Shown: in pieces, positions 1 to 11,793 of the stretch
Numbering within the stretch: the stretch's first letter is position 1
How the letters are laid out: every line of letters starts with the position of its first letter
From: Anolis sagrei
Taxonomy: Eukaryota; Chordata; Lepidosauria; Squamata; Anolidae
Length of the DNA stretch: 64,000 bases
Reading direction: 5' to 3'
Assembly: GCF_037176765.1 (NCBI RefSeq)
Contig: NC_090022.1
Location: 79,014,209 to 79,078,208 of the forward strand
The notes under the pieces: model-generated
Databases searched by the model: none
What the model was told of the DNA's origin: nothing
What the model saw: the letters and a program-made list of their open reading frames with translations, nothing else
Program-made: the position numbers and the translations under genes

Positions 1-29
1 TGAGTGAGTTACAACACTCTCAGTCCCAG

Positions 30-118
30 AAAACCCCATGATAGATTTTGCCTTGGGGTTGCCATAAATCATAAGTGACCTGAAGGCACACAACAACAAC
101 AACAACAACAACAACAAC
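30..118 (+). mobile_element. Sauria SINE/Bov-B tail with (AAC)n
   Basis: 'ggttgccataaatcataagt', GACCTGAAGGCACAC and eight AAC units form the typical 3' end of a Bov-B-mobilised SINE. The body is almost absent. Confidence 0.7.
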
Positions 119-1690
119 GCACATACACACTGAGAGGAAGAGATAGCAAACACCAAATTGTACAATTGCAAAACAATTGTAACACCAAATTGTACAATTG
201 CAAAACAATTGTAAGTGTAAACGAAGCGCATAAAACAAAACAGAATAAGTTACTATGCTTCATTCGAATACTATTAGAATTCTCAACCCTTGAATAATTA
301 TAGAGCAAAGAAGCACCAACAGGTCTGGGGAAGGAGCAATACCAAAACTATTTTGGGTGTGGAGCAAACCCAGAGAGGCCTTTGCTTGAAAGGGATGAGT
401 CAATGGAGACACTTGCTCACTTGTTATTGGAAATGCTGTCAGGTTTAATAGCAGGGTATTAAAATATGAGCTTTGTGTAACCACATACACAAGCTGTAGA
501 TGGTTCTTATAAAAACTGTCTCCTACAAGGAGGAGGAAAAGGAATCTATTTATCAAGGGGGAAAAGGTGTTCTACAATATAATGTTAATAATGAGTACTT
601 GTTAATAAATATTTTCCAGAAAGTTAAATTGTTGAGAATGAGTACTGAAGAATGCGGTTTTGTAAAAAGATGACTTCTCTCACCAAACCCATACCTCTTT
701 CATACCATTCAATTCAATCCCATTAATTTCCATTACTCCATGCTATAAAAATCTGCAGTGTTTGAGACATTTAAAAAAACCATTGCCAGAGAGCTCTAGT
801 GCCTGGCAAAACTACAAATCCTATTGTTCCATCTTGGAACGATAATCTTGGAGGGAAATAATTTCCTACCAATTTATGTTTTTCCTCCATTTTTAAAATC
901 CAGATTTTAATTAAAAATGCAAATAAAAACATTCATTAGCATAAACATACTTGAACCACAATTACATAATTAATTACACCATTTAGCTCAGCAACATATA
1001 TTTCTAATTATATGTAAATCTAAAATACAAAAGTATTCATTAGTTTTTTAAAGGAGTTCCTGTTTCCCTTTTATTGGTGATTTTTTTAATAGTTTAAGGT
1101 TTTGTTTGTCTTCCATTCCAACTAATTTCTGAATTAACATTCATAGGTCTCTGCTTCCAGTTCTCAGAAATGGCAAAATCCATGTGGAAATATTCCTCTT
1201 TCTTTTTTTTTTCTTTCTTTCTTCCTTTCTTTTTTTACACAGGCAATGGGACATAATACTTGAATTTGTCTTTTTGGGGTTTTTTTTATTTAGCTAGTTT
1301 TCTTTTCTCAGGTCCTCACTGACAAACATGGAAGTGTATGCTAGGAAACATTCATACTTCCAATGCCCCACTTTCATTATGAACTCATAATTGTTCCATG
1401 TGATTTTGTTGTTGGCCACAATCCCTGTTAACCCCTTACATTGGCTACATTGGCTAGGGATTACTTGCTTCACAATTAAATGACATCTGGAGGGCCACAG
1501 GTGTGGTTGAACGTATGTCAGAACAATGGACTTCTTCAAGTACACTTGATTTTATATGAACACAAGAGCATAAGTTGCTTGTCCTTTTTGAGATTGTGAG
1601 TTGGACTCAAGCAAAGCCATGCTTAGAGCAGACCTGCTAAAATCAATAAGACATAAGTTTGCCATAGGTGTTAACATGATCTGCCTTAGT
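119..1690. other. AT-rich intergenic stretch, no gene seen
   Basis: A short direct repeat 'caaattgtacaattgcaaaa' occurs twice at 152-210. The rest has only short frames without codon structure and a pyrimidine-rich patch at 1198-1240. I recognise no exon. Confidence 0.5.
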
Positions 1691-1693
1691 ATG

Positions 1694-1775
1694 GTTGAGG
1701 ATGCATCTACAATGAATAATTAATGCAGTTTGACCTCACTTTAACTGTACTGGCTCAATGGAATACTGGGATTTA
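1694..1775. mobile_element. Half of a palindromic MITE
   Basis: 'gatgcatctacaatgaataa' with 'ttaatgcagtttgacctcac' matches one arm of the MITE family at 9693-9912; the other arm is missing. Confidence 0.5.
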
Positions 1776-2164
1776 TAACACAGTCCAACCAAAAAAAAAC
1801 CCCCTTTTCTTGGTGCCGAGGTTGTTTGGAAAGACCTACTATATCGAATGACTGGATAGTTTGTATCATAAATCTGTGGTTTTAGTATGAAATAAGCAGA
1901 TTTCCATGTAGTACACTTTTTCTTTGATGTTTAATATATTTCTTTCATGCTCAAAACATGCAACTGTAATTTCAACACTACATTGAAATATCCTGATTTT
2001 GTTTTTTTTTTTGCATGAGCAGAGTGAAGAGTGATATATGGCATATGTTCAAAAACTAGCACTGATAGGGGAAAACTGGTGCCATTTTTGGGATCAGCAG
2101 GTCAAATGCATCCAGAAACGGATCTAACATTTGAGGCATCAAATGTGGGCCAGTGTAATGTAGA

Positions 2165-2293
2165 AAGGCACCAGTTCTCTTTGGCAGAGAAGAATAAATA
2201 ACTTGTTATATGACAACTCCCAAGATTCCATAGCATTGAGCCATGACAGTTAAAGTGGTGTCAAACTGCATTAATTCTACAGTGTAGATGCAC
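2165..2293. mobile_element. MITE arm ('gcattaattctacagtgtag' family)
   Basis: 'ccatgacagttaaagtggtg' and 'aactgcattaattctacagt' with GTAGATGCAC is the right arm of the family. The left arm is badly decayed. Confidence 0.55.
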
Positions 2294-2959
2294 TCTATGT
2301 CTGGAGCTAACCCACCAATTGAAGCAGATGACTTCCACATCAATTTGGGAGTGAAACTTCAAAAAAGCTAACTGAGTTTTGGGATAGGGTTGAATATCTT
2401 GGACAGCACATTTAATATCTGGGCAGCTAAGGAAGAATTCATCCTTCTACTGTTATGGAATCTGTTAACTTCCCTTGAAGCACCTTTGCATGTTCAAAAA
2501 AAAGGAGTGCGTTTTTTTTTAACAAGTTGCATGGTGCATGACATTTAGCCACATAGATTTTAACAGGGAAAACAAATAACTTGGAACTCGAGAGGAATTT
2601 ATGAAAAATGAAATTATCCTGCCTTTGTAAAGCTAGGAACTATTTTTTCTGTAGACATCCTTCCTTATGGCAAATATTTTGATACAAGATTTTTAAACAA
2701 AATCTCAAATAGTTTACAATAAAATCAAGTATGATAGAATCTGAGCCCCACCACCATTCACACATTTTTCTGTGGGATCATGGACTAAATCAAAATGCTC
2801 TTCCCAAGCTGATAAAAACCATTGAATCAGTGGGAACTCAGTTAAAATGTAAATAAATCCCACAAACTCAATGGATCTATCCTATTCATGATAAGCAATG
2901 CAATTTAGCTCCATGTCTCCTAACAACTTGCTTGTAGGGCTTCCCTGCTTTTGGAGAAA

Positions 2960-3170
2960 AGCATGGTGCAGTAGTTTAAATATTGGTCTCAAATTCTGAG
3001 AGTATAAGATTTGAATCCTACCTTAGCCATGAAACTTACTTTCAGTAGGCCATACTCTCTTAGTCTTAGTAGAATGTAATGGCATACCTCCCTTTAATAA
3101 ATCTTGTTGAGAAAGTTCTGTAATAGAACAAAGGTCAGAGGTAACTTGAAGGCACAGAAGAACAAGCCCC
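2960..3170 (+). mobile_element. Sauria SINE, nearly full length
   Basis: A tRNA-like head (AGCATGGTGCAGTAGTTTAA, then GATTTGAATCCTACC as B box) is followed by a CORE-like middle 'gaaacttactttcagtaggc' and the Bov-B tail 'ggtaacttgaaggcacagaa'. Moderately diverged. Confidence 0.65.
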
Positions 3171-4214
3171 TAACAATGTTTATGTTGAAAGTTCATGCAG
3201 TACATTCCCCAATTCACAGGACTAGTATCTGGGGTGTCATTTATCCATGTCCAAAATATGTCACCTCAAGATATTTTCTAGGTCCTCCAGTGCGACTCTG
3301 TGATATTCTGGGGTCAGATGTCCTTCATTTCAATAGCACTCACTATTATCCATGGTTTTGCGTATCAACACATAGTTGGGAACATATCCCCCATGGATAT
3401 TATTATTACACTTAAGGCTAGAAGACTGCTCAGGTTTCACATTCCTGAATTGCGCATTCACAGAGTAGTTACGCATCTGCAAATGATGTTAAACTTCTCA
3501 GTAACACCTAGACAAAACTGATTGCCTCTGACAGATTACAAAATAATGACGTGCAAATTGAGATAGAGAAAGCCAATGACTCGCTCTATCCCCTTCCTTA
3601 TTACAAAGGTGGACAATATGCTGAGGGCAAGGGAAATCCAACACAAAGTCAAGTGACAAAACTGGGCCACAATAACTACTTAGGCCATTTCCGCAATTGA
3701 ATACAGTACCAGTCACTAGAACTTGGCATTCAGCTCACTGGACAGCAGGCTTCAGAGGTAGGTTATTAGATCACTGGTCTCCATTTATGAACTATCACTG
3801 GGGGGTATCTATGACGCACACAGCCAAGTGAGTTTCCTCTGTATAGCTTTCAATCTTAATCAGTGCGTGTGTTCCAATTCCTGCAGTCAAATGCTGTGTT
3901 GACAAAACTCAGTCTAAACACTCTAAGCACTGTTGGGTTATTCATGTTGTGGAGTTTGGAGGGAATAATGGGGTCTCCGGGTCTCCTGGCAGCATGCCCT
4001 GGGAAGTAGCCAACTTATATCAATTATACATTTCTGATGTTTACAAGACAGAACAAAGCCAAGGTTTGAATTGCCTCACTTGTTCTAATAAATTGGTCTG
4101 AGGTAGATACACCTCAAAGACCTTTGGGATTCTATTGTTTGCTCCAAGTTGGGGAGAGGGTCACAAGATTCCATCACTTCAAGAATGTTTGGGGGGTGGA
4201 TAGGATTTCTTGGG

Positions 4215-4222
4215 TATATATA
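4215..4222 (+). promoter_or_regulatory. TATA box of the Kazal inhibitor gene
   Basis: A TATATATA run inside GGGTATATATACACC lies 83 bases before the start codon. That predicts a transcription start near 4245-4250 and a 5' leader of about 55-60 bases. A strong TATA box fits a tissue-restricted secreted inhibitor. Confidence 0.65.
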
Positions 4223-4304
4223 CACCTAGGTGTTGCTGCTGAGAGGTATCTGGAAAGTCGACATTCAGAAATTATCACCAATATCGAGTCATACTAAGGG
4301 CATA

Positions 4305-4368
4305 ATGAAGTCTACAGTTATGTTCCTCCTAGTTTTTCTGGCTGTCTTGTGCTGCTGCTTTTCCTCAG
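4305..4368 (+). CDS. Kazal inhibitor exon 1 (signal peptide)
   Basis: The ATG at 4305 is followed by 21 codons of hydrophobic leader ([18 protein letters not shown]...) and the first base of codon 22. The donor is GTGGGT at 4369. The ATG lies about 83 bases after a TATA box, and no nearby upstream ATG in frame fits a signal peptide better. Confidence 0.9.
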
Positions 4369-7300
4369 GTGGGTATATACTTAATTTACAATAACAACTT
4401 GAGCACTGGGAAATAATTTGGGAATTACAAGTCCCAGAATAATCTAGTGGCTATACTGGATTAGGATTCTTGGAGTTATAGTCAGTCAAACAGTAATTTT
4501 TCAGGCTCAAGCACCCAGTACCGCCTTGGCTCTCATACATACAGCTCTTTTAGCATTGTGCATCTTAATATGGGTTGTTAATTTTATTCTGTATATGTTT
4601 TAGGATGTCACTAAAAGGGCAAAATTGACCTATAGGCACAAGAGAGGGAAGAAAAGTGAAACAGAAGGGCTGTAGAGGGGATGATAATTCCAGAAGTTCC
4701 TTTGTGTCTGATAAGGATTAATTTCTTAGTGTGAATTATTCTGTATAAGAATGTAAGCATATCAAACTATATCTATTATAAGTGATAGGTACTTGTTCCC
4801 TCGTCTTCTTTTATTTCTAGTATATTTTGATGGCATCTTAAAGAAAATGAGGCCAGAGGTGGGAAAGGCTAAATGTTTATACCTCCAACATGTTCAAAAC
4901 CTTTCGGAATTATCAGCAGAACTTATTTTTGGCTTTGTTTAATTTCTATCCCCAAGAATCTTGTATTTTCTCATTTTATAAAAAAAAAAAGGGGGGGGGG
5001 GTCATTATAATCAGTGGAAGGAAGTTGGGATGGATGTCTTTTGAAATGCACCTAGGGACCTTATCAGACAACAATATTGAGAGGCATCGCTGGTTAAGCA
5101 AACAGTGGAATTGGAAGCTGATCATACCTTCCAGTCTTCACTAACTCATTTTCATTCATTCTCCTCTCTTCAGACTTTTAGTGCTTTCCCATAAGCACCC
5201 GCTATCTTCCTCATCACACATAGGCAATAAGTCTTCACCTCCAGGTTTTTTTCTTCATGAAAATCTGACAGAATCCCTTTCCATGGGATGCAATAATTCT
5301 GCATCCAAACTCATTGGACCCTTGAGACAGGGGTACTGTTTTAAACCATTGATTTCCATGGGATCTATAGTTCTATGACAGGGAGGGGGAAGCTAGAGTG
5401 ATGACCAGAAGTCATCTGATGGCAACCATGACTCCCAGTAAATTTATGGTGGCTGCCCATAAAATGGGGAGGGGGGGGGACTGTAAGTGTGATGATGTGG
5501 TAGATATCTTTGAACTGGAAGTGTGACTGGGAACCTTTTTCCTGCTTCCCTAAAAACATTCATTTTGCCCCACTTCAATTATATTCTGTGAGAATAAGTG
5601 AAATCAGAAAAGGAGATAAAATACCAAAACTCTCCCTCTAAGTTTAAGACTTCATCTGGTATCATTAGAGGTCTTGGAGGAAGAGAGCTACTCTTTCTTA
5701 TGGCCCCTGAACCACATAGTGGCTTCAATTGTATTCAAAATGTATCTGAATACAATTCTCCTAAGAGCGCCAAAGCTTTCATTAGGGCACTAGCCCATTC
5801 AGTGCTCAGTGGGATACATAGAAGAAATACATTATGGGAAGTTGGGAAGAGAGCCTTCCTTGCTGTGTCTCTTGGGATGACAGGTGTTCCTTTCTGGCTT
5901 GCTTGATCCAGATGTTGGCGGTCATTTCAGCACCAGATGAAGATTTAATTCTTCCTCAAAAGTTTGAAGGTTGTGAGTTTCTGTTGAGTTGTTTTTAATT
6001 AGTTTTACCACTTTTAAAAGTTGATTTATGGCTTCTACGCTACTTCCTAAACTTTCTAGATACAGGGTGGAATATGATTATTATAATAAATATAGTGACT
6101 AAAATACTAAGGAAATAAATTGTTCTAATGCTGCAGGTAAGTATCTGAAAGTGTGAGATACAGTGGCTTCTCTAAGACTTCATGACCAAAATGAAATATG
6201 AAAAAAGTAAATCAGAAGTCATAATTTGCACATGAGTCATCAAGCAAAAGATAACATCCGGGTTTTGCAAATGTTATGTTTTGGAACACAATCTCTGGAA
6301 TCCCATAATGGCCAGGCTGAATTTTGGGAACTGTCATCCCAAGAGTAACTTTTCAATGCTCCGAAAATAAACATTAGACTAGATAGACCTCCATTCCAAC
6401 TCTGTTTTTATATTTCTATGATTTGTTTAGTGAATAGTGCATATTGAAACACTACAACAACTACTCAGTAAAAACCACAGAAGGCTGTATGACTGACAGT
6501 CATTTCAGTGTGTGCAGCTACTATGCAGTGATTAGGGAGCAGGTGCATACAAGAATCTTTTACAGGTCACCAACATAGGAATAGTCTCTTGATTCCTTTG
6601 ATTTTCAAAGACCTCTGTCAAAGCCACATTGGCATCTTTAGTGTTTACCAGACATCTCCAGCCCTGCCACTGTCCAGACTGGTTTTCAGGACCACACATA
6701 GCAATAGCAGTTATGCAAAAGCTGACACTGCACACATTTTGTGTACACTGACATTGTGCACAGTGGCATTTCAAGCATTTACTGAAGTGTGTTAGAAGCA
6801 CAGGCAGATTGAGTCCTGTGGAGATCACTGGGCTTCTGAAGCGTTTTCTGAATACAATGGCACCAGCATCTGCTGGCATCCCTTGATAGATGATCAACTA
6901 CCATTTCAGACAGGGCTGATGAATTGTTCCTATCTTGTATCTCTTCATGTTGGTTTAAGGCAGTGGTTCCCAACATTTGTCCCTCCAGTTGTTTTGGTCT
7001 TTAACTTTCACAATCCCTAACTGGCTGGGATTTCAGGGAATTGAAATCCAAAACATCTAGAAGAGCAAATGTTGGAAACCATTGTTGTAGGTGATGGTAA
7101 TGATGTGACTTTCACACTGCAGTTAATATTTTGATTGTATTTACTTTTTTGTCCTTTTTATTGTAGGGATGTGTTATTCTCGTGGGCCACAGGTGAGTCC
7201 ATCTGCTGCATAAACTGCCATTTCCTATTGATAATCTGGACAACTAAGAGATTCAGGAGTGAGATCACTGTGCAATAAATCAGTTAGTGAAAATGCCCAG

Positions 7301-10300
7301 GTTATAATTCTATGAGGAATAGAGTGCTTGAAACTAGTGTAGTTTCATGCTCATAATACAAATTTATATGACATGTTCAGAATTTGATGTTCAGAATTTA
7401 GAGGCACCTCATCTTATTGAACAGACAGGTTCATATAGGAGGAAGTGGCACTTTACATATCATGGTTTGAAATCTTAAATCTCATTGTTTGATTGTGGAT
7501 TCACAAAATGTGTTCATAAAACATATCTGAAAAAATGGCAAATCCAGGAAGAACTGAGATTTGATGGGTTCTGTGGCACATTAATTTGAGGAAAGTGCAG
7601 GAGTGGGGTGGGAGAGTTGTTTAAGTTTGGCTCCCCATGGTTTCAGTTGATAGATAAATAGATATCATTATGATTATAATTATGAAGAGAACAATCATTT
7701 GCCCATTTTTAAAACCCTCCAGGCCTTATACAAATACAAAATAGACAGACCCTTTGCTCACAAGATTAGAGTTTAAATATTTACCATAGATCGCAATTTA
7801 TATGTGCCCCAGATTAGTTCCCACTAATTTGATTGTGTACATTGGCTTTCAGATTAGGGAAATGCTTTAAACATATAATTCTGTGAGCCTGGTTTTTTTT
7901 AAAAAAAAAAAACAAGAAAAAATAGAAAATTGGGTCTAATGCACTGATAGATAATAAATAAATAACTGAATGAAATATGAACGAGATATATTGTCAAAAA
8001 GTAAAATACTAGGATTTTTGGCCATTTTAAAGGTCTGGTATTCACAACATTGGTAGTTACCATTTTGTTCCACCTGTAAACACTTCCGTGGAAATGGGTG
8101 TTGTACTTCTGTAGAAATACAAACATTATTATTGCTATAATCTATCATGCTCTTTCCTTCAACAGCTCCTAAATTAGCCACCTGAATGCTACATTTTTAA
8201 ATATAAGAAAATGGCCTGAATCCAGGCTAAATAACATTTCAGTTGCACTTATATTTGTCACATTGTTCAATTTTTTTCATTAATTTTAATGGATTAAGGC
8301 TAAAGCTTTTTTACTTCTGAATAACAATGTGATTGAGAATCTGCAGCCGAATGTAAAAAAAACAACCAAATGAATTATTTGTTTATCAATTCATTTTAAT
8401 AGACAAATGAATGGATAAACCTGGAGGGATGCTTCATATTCCTGCTCAGCTAAAGACACCCAATGGTTAACCCTAGGTAACTCTGGGCAACTCACACTCT
8501 CTCAGCCTCATAGGAAAGCAATAGTAACCTCCTCCCCCCGCAAACAAATCCTGCTAAGAAACTTGCGCTCTAGGGTTGCCATAACTTGAAGATACACAAC
8601 AACAACAACAACCAACAATCAAATGCTCTAGCAAGATATTAGGACTAGGTTCATCATTCATGTCCTATAATGTGAATGTTTCAGTTGACAGAGTCTAGAC
8701 TGAATGTTAGTTTACATCATAGGTGGGAATCATGTGACTCTTCAGATGTTGTTGGATTGCAATTTTCAGAATCCTAACCCAATTTGACCAGTGGTGAGGA
8801 ATGTGAGAATTGCAATTCAACTACATCTGAAGGCCATAGTCATGCTGTCAGAAGACAGTCTGAAAAAGTGTCATTCCTTGGAATAAAATGTATTGAACAG
8901 TGGGAGATTTATTTCAAGAGCTATGGGTTGTGCTATTAAATTGATCCAAGAGTCTTCTCTAGCAAGGAAAACAACCTGTTAAAACTTTGGGTCTTATATA
9001 ATTCCCCAAAGAAGGGGAAAGAGAAGTTCTGCTACAATTCTTGGAAATAACATTAAAATGAATTATAAAAAAAGCAAAAACACCTTCCTTTTGTAGGTTG
9101 ACTGCAGTGGTTACAGGAAACCTTCTGATGGATCCAAACCCAGAAGATGCACGTTGGAGTACTTCCCAATATGTGGTACCAATGGCCAAACGTACACCAA
9201 CAAATGCCTCTTTTGCAGTGCAGCCATGTAAGTACAACATATCACTTCTGAATAAGGGAACCAGAGATAACCTGCCTCTCCTAAAGAACATCCTCCCTCT
9301 AAAATGTTAAATCAGCTCCCATCCCCTCTGATCACTAGCCATATTGGCTAAACATGATGGGACCTGGAATCCAACAACTCTTGGGTTACATTGTTGGATT
9401 TACCATTGTGCTTAAATGTGCTTAAGAACAGGGCCCCATTGGCCAGGGGTGGGGGGCATCTTCCTGCCAATTTTTTATGATGGATTTTACTTACAGTATG
9501 TGGTGCAATTCTAAATTTGAAGGGGTTTTTTTTCCCAAAGTGATTCCAGTCATGATAGGGTTGATAGTCTATGGCAAAGTGCCACAAAGCAGGCAGTGTA
9601 GGTCTACCAGGCCTACCTCCTTCAGAGTCCAAGAAAGGGGCCTCATAAATTAACTAGCACATGACCTAATTTGTCCTAAATCCAGCACTCCTGGGGTGCA
9701 TCAGCACTGTAGAAATAATGCAGTCTGCTGCCACATTAACTGCCATAGCTCAATGCCTTGGAATTATAGGAGTGTTTTTACAAGATCTTCAGCCTTCTCT
9801 GCCAAAGTGTGCTGGTGCTCACCAAAGCACAACTCCCAGATATTTGAAGCACAGAAACATGGTAGTTAAAGTGTTGTCAAACTGCATAAATTCTACAGTG
9901 TAGATGCACCCCTGGAGTGACACGATTTGCAGACTGGACTGAGGGATCAAGTGCAGAAGTCTGAAGAGCATAGGAAATGTCAAATTGATGTTTTTATTTA
10001 TGACTCTCTGAAGCTGAGAAAGGTTCGCTTTAGGATTACCATAAGGCAGAAACAACTTGAAGGTATGCAGCAACAACAACAATAAAGGACATAGAAGTAG
10101 CAAAGTCTAGTGACTAGAGACTAAATTGCACTTTAAAAAGCATTTGATTCAAAGCCCACCTGTGTTGTGAAGTGACTAGATGGGTTTAGGCAAGCCACTG
10201 TCTCTCAGTCTGTCTACTTGGAAATATGAGGGACAATATTACTGATTTATCCTACAGGATGATGGTAACAATGACTAGTACAGAATCATCATGAAACGAA

Positions 10301-10410
10301 CACCTGCAAGCATGAAATAAGCATTACATATTATCTTAATTTTGTTTCCTTCTTTTCTCCCTAGGACAAGTCAAGGGAAGATCCATTTTAAGCATTATGG
10401 GAGCTGTTGA
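4305..10410 (+). CDS. SPINK-type Kazal serine protease inhibitor, four exons, 88 aa
   Basis: Spliced gene with coding exons 4305-4368, 7167-7192, 9097-9227 and 10365-10410. All junctions are GT-AG, with intron phases 1, 0 and 2. The product begins with a hydrophobic signal peptide (residues 1 to about 21), followed by one Kazal domain. The six cysteines are C33, C48, C56, C67, C70 and C88. The spacing C48-x7-C56-x10-C67-x2-C70-x17-C88 is exactly that of the family, which pairs C1-C5, C2-C4 and C3-C6. The reactive-site loop reads CTLEYFPIC, giving P1 Leu50 and P1' Glu51, as in avian ovomucoid third domain. Leu at P1 suggests inhibition of chymotrypsin- or elastase-like enzymes outside the cell; this is inference from the family. 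The four-exon plan with a tiny second exon matches SPINK genes. An extra cysteine (C24) lies near the signal cleavage site. It is convergent with UBLCP1. I cannot assign a SPINK number. Confidence 0.93.
6961..7084. mobile_element. hAT-like MITE in intron 1 of the Kazal gene
   Basis: CAGTGGTTCCCAACATTTG and its inverted partner CAAATGTTGGAAACCATTG bound a 124-bp element with inverted arms. It sits about 80 bases upstream of the small second exon. Confidence 0.65.
7167..7192 (+). CDS. Kazal inhibitor exon 2 (26-bp linker exon)
   Basis: A pyrimidine tract and TTGTAG acceptor precede 26 coding bases, followed by the donor GTGAGT at 7193. The exon encodes the end of codon 22 and MCYSRGPQ, which joins the signal peptide to the Kazal domain. 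It keeps the frame on both sides. Very small second exons are normal in SPINK genes. Confidence 0.85.
8440..8620 (+). mobile_element. Sauria SINE 3' part
   Basis: 'taactctgggcaactcacac' (CORE-like), 'gggttgccataacttgaaga' and (AAC)n identify a Sauria SINE on the + strand in intron 2 of the Kazal gene. Confidence 0.7.
9097..9227 (+). CDS. Kazal inhibitor exon 3 (core of Kazal domain)
   Basis: Acceptor TTGTAG and donor GTAAGT flank 131 bases that encode five of the six Kazal cysteines, the reactive-site loop CTLEYFPIC and the conserved Tyr and Asn of [11 protein letters not shown]. This exon alone identifies the family. Confidence 0.95.
9693..9912. mobile_element. Palindromic MITE, nearly complete
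   Basis: 'gggtgcatcagcactgtaga' and the right end 'ctacagtgtagatgcacccc' are inverted. The arms share 'gttaaagtgttgtcaaactg'. It lies in the last intron of the Kazal gene. Confidence 0.7.
10000..10085 (+). mobile_element. Sauria SINE/Bov-B tail
   Basis: 'ttaggattaccataaggcag' with 'caacttgaaggtatgcagc' and AACAACAACAA is a short 3' tail. Confidence 0.6.
10100..10348 (+). mobile_element. MIR-like CORE-SINE next to Kazal exon 4
   Basis: 'aggcaagccactgtctctca' then 'atttatcctacaggatgatg' and 'aataagcattacatattat' follow the MIR pattern (CORE plus L2-related 3' end). It stops just before the polypyrimidine tract of the exon 4 acceptor. Confidence 0.55.
10365..10410 (+). CDS. Kazal inhibitor exon 4 (C-terminus)
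   Basis: The acceptor TCTCCCTAG precedes the codons for [14 protein letters not shown] and a TGA stop at 10408-10410. This is the usual Kazal C-terminal strand ending on the sixth cysteine. A MIR-like SINE ends only about 15-25 bases upstream of the acceptor. Confidence 0.93.
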
Positions 10411-10549
10411 GATATTGCCTTGGGTGATCTGTGGAAAAACATACTTCATTCACCTGTCACCTCTGCCTCACTCTTCTTGCTCCACTCAAATCCGGTCTAA
10501 TCCACTCAAACACTTGTTCTATTCAGTTGCATCTCATCTGCTGGGTTAA

Positions 10550-10555
10550 AATAAA
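10550..10555 (+). terminator. Poly(A) signal of the Kazal inhibitor gene
   Basis: AATAAA lies 140 bases after the TGA stop. It gives a short 3' UTR, as is usual for SPINK transcripts. Confidence 0.65.
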
Positions 10556-11239
10556 AATTCATCACTCTTATTGAACTAGCTATCTCTTTTATCTCTTTAA
10601 AATAGTCACTGAATCAAAAATACTGATGGGTTATTTTAGATTCTGTACTTCATAGTCTTACAGGATGCAGTGGAGAAATGTTTTGATAATGAAAGTCTGT
10701 CTTGTGAGGGAGAAATCATGCTGTCAGAGCATCATCCTACCATTGCTTAAGGGTCTTCAGCAGATCTACTTCAGGAAATCATTATATTACTAATTTGTAA
10801 AAGTAGCTGTCCAAAGACTATCTCATGTGCCTCAAATCTAGTAATTTCTTGAACATCTGCTCCGAAATCCAGTGTTGTCTGCAACAGTGATGTAAATCCT
10901 CAATTGTTTCATTGTCATGTGTCAGGAGGAATAATTATAGTAGTTTTTTCCCTGGTATGGAGAAAATGTGCATGCCTCTGCAGCATATTTCCAAGATTAG
11001 AACACACTACGGGCTTTTCTACACAGGTCCTAAAATGCAGAAGTCACCAGGTTAAAGGGGGGAGGGAGGGGGTAAATGACGCTAGTGGTAAATCTGTGTT
11101 GATTTGCAGCAACTGACAAAAAACATGTGTTAAAAAGTTGTGCTTATATCCTGATTCCGGCTAGAAAATACGCACATTTGCATCACTGTATCCCTGCAGT
11201 CATGCAAAACTGTCTCCTGTGTAGACTGCTCCAGCATTT

Positions 11240-11725
11240 GTGTGCTTTTTAATCAGCTGATTGGGCTGTCAAATGGACACACGGGTGGGAGTCTCAGACC
11301 AGCCATGGCTGCTTGGTGTTGCATTGCTACCCTCCTCCTGGCAGCTGCCTTGGCCACCCCTCTGGTCACTCCTTGGATTAGTAGGTGTCTTGGGCCAAAT
11401 TTGGTGGCAATTTGTTCAGCAGTTTTTGGGTTATGATGTCACAAAAATGAACAGAACATTATATATATTAGCAGTCCCCTGCCAGGCATTGCTGTGGCCC
11501 AGTCTGGTGATTTGGAAAATAAAGTAATGAGAAAGTGTTGGTTTTGAATATATGTGATGTCTTTATGCTTGTGGGTAAACAGTATTTCTTGTTGTTTCTT
11601 TGTCAGTGTTGATGTAGAGATCGTCTGGTTTGTCTGCTCTGGAACATGCAACATATAATTGTCCTTCTTTAGGGGTCCCTTTCAAATCTATACTATATCT
11701 GTCATATACATATATAAGTGTGTGT
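11240..11725 (+). repeat. Unclassified squamate interspersed repeat, left part
   Basis: Contains TCACTCCTTGGATTAGTAGG and 'gtcttgggccaaatttggtg', which recur in diverged form at 13625-13690. The two pieces appear to be one repeat family, or one element split by the L2 LINE between them. Family not identified; Helitron-like or hAT-like elements are possible. Confidence 0.45.
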
Positions 11726-11748
11726 ATATCATATCTATCTATCTATAT

Positions 11749-11749
11749 C

Positions 11750-11793
<44 letters not shown>

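Noticed and set aside
93-118. CRISPR-like regular repeats ((AAC)n and other short periodic runs)
   Set aside because: These are simple repeats and SINE tails in eukaryotic DNA without spacers.
6532-6897. 121-codon minus-strand frame with several Cys-x-Cys pairs
   Set aside because: It lies inside intron 1 of the Kazal gene, the cysteine pattern fits no family I know, and overlapping frames on both strands are equally long.
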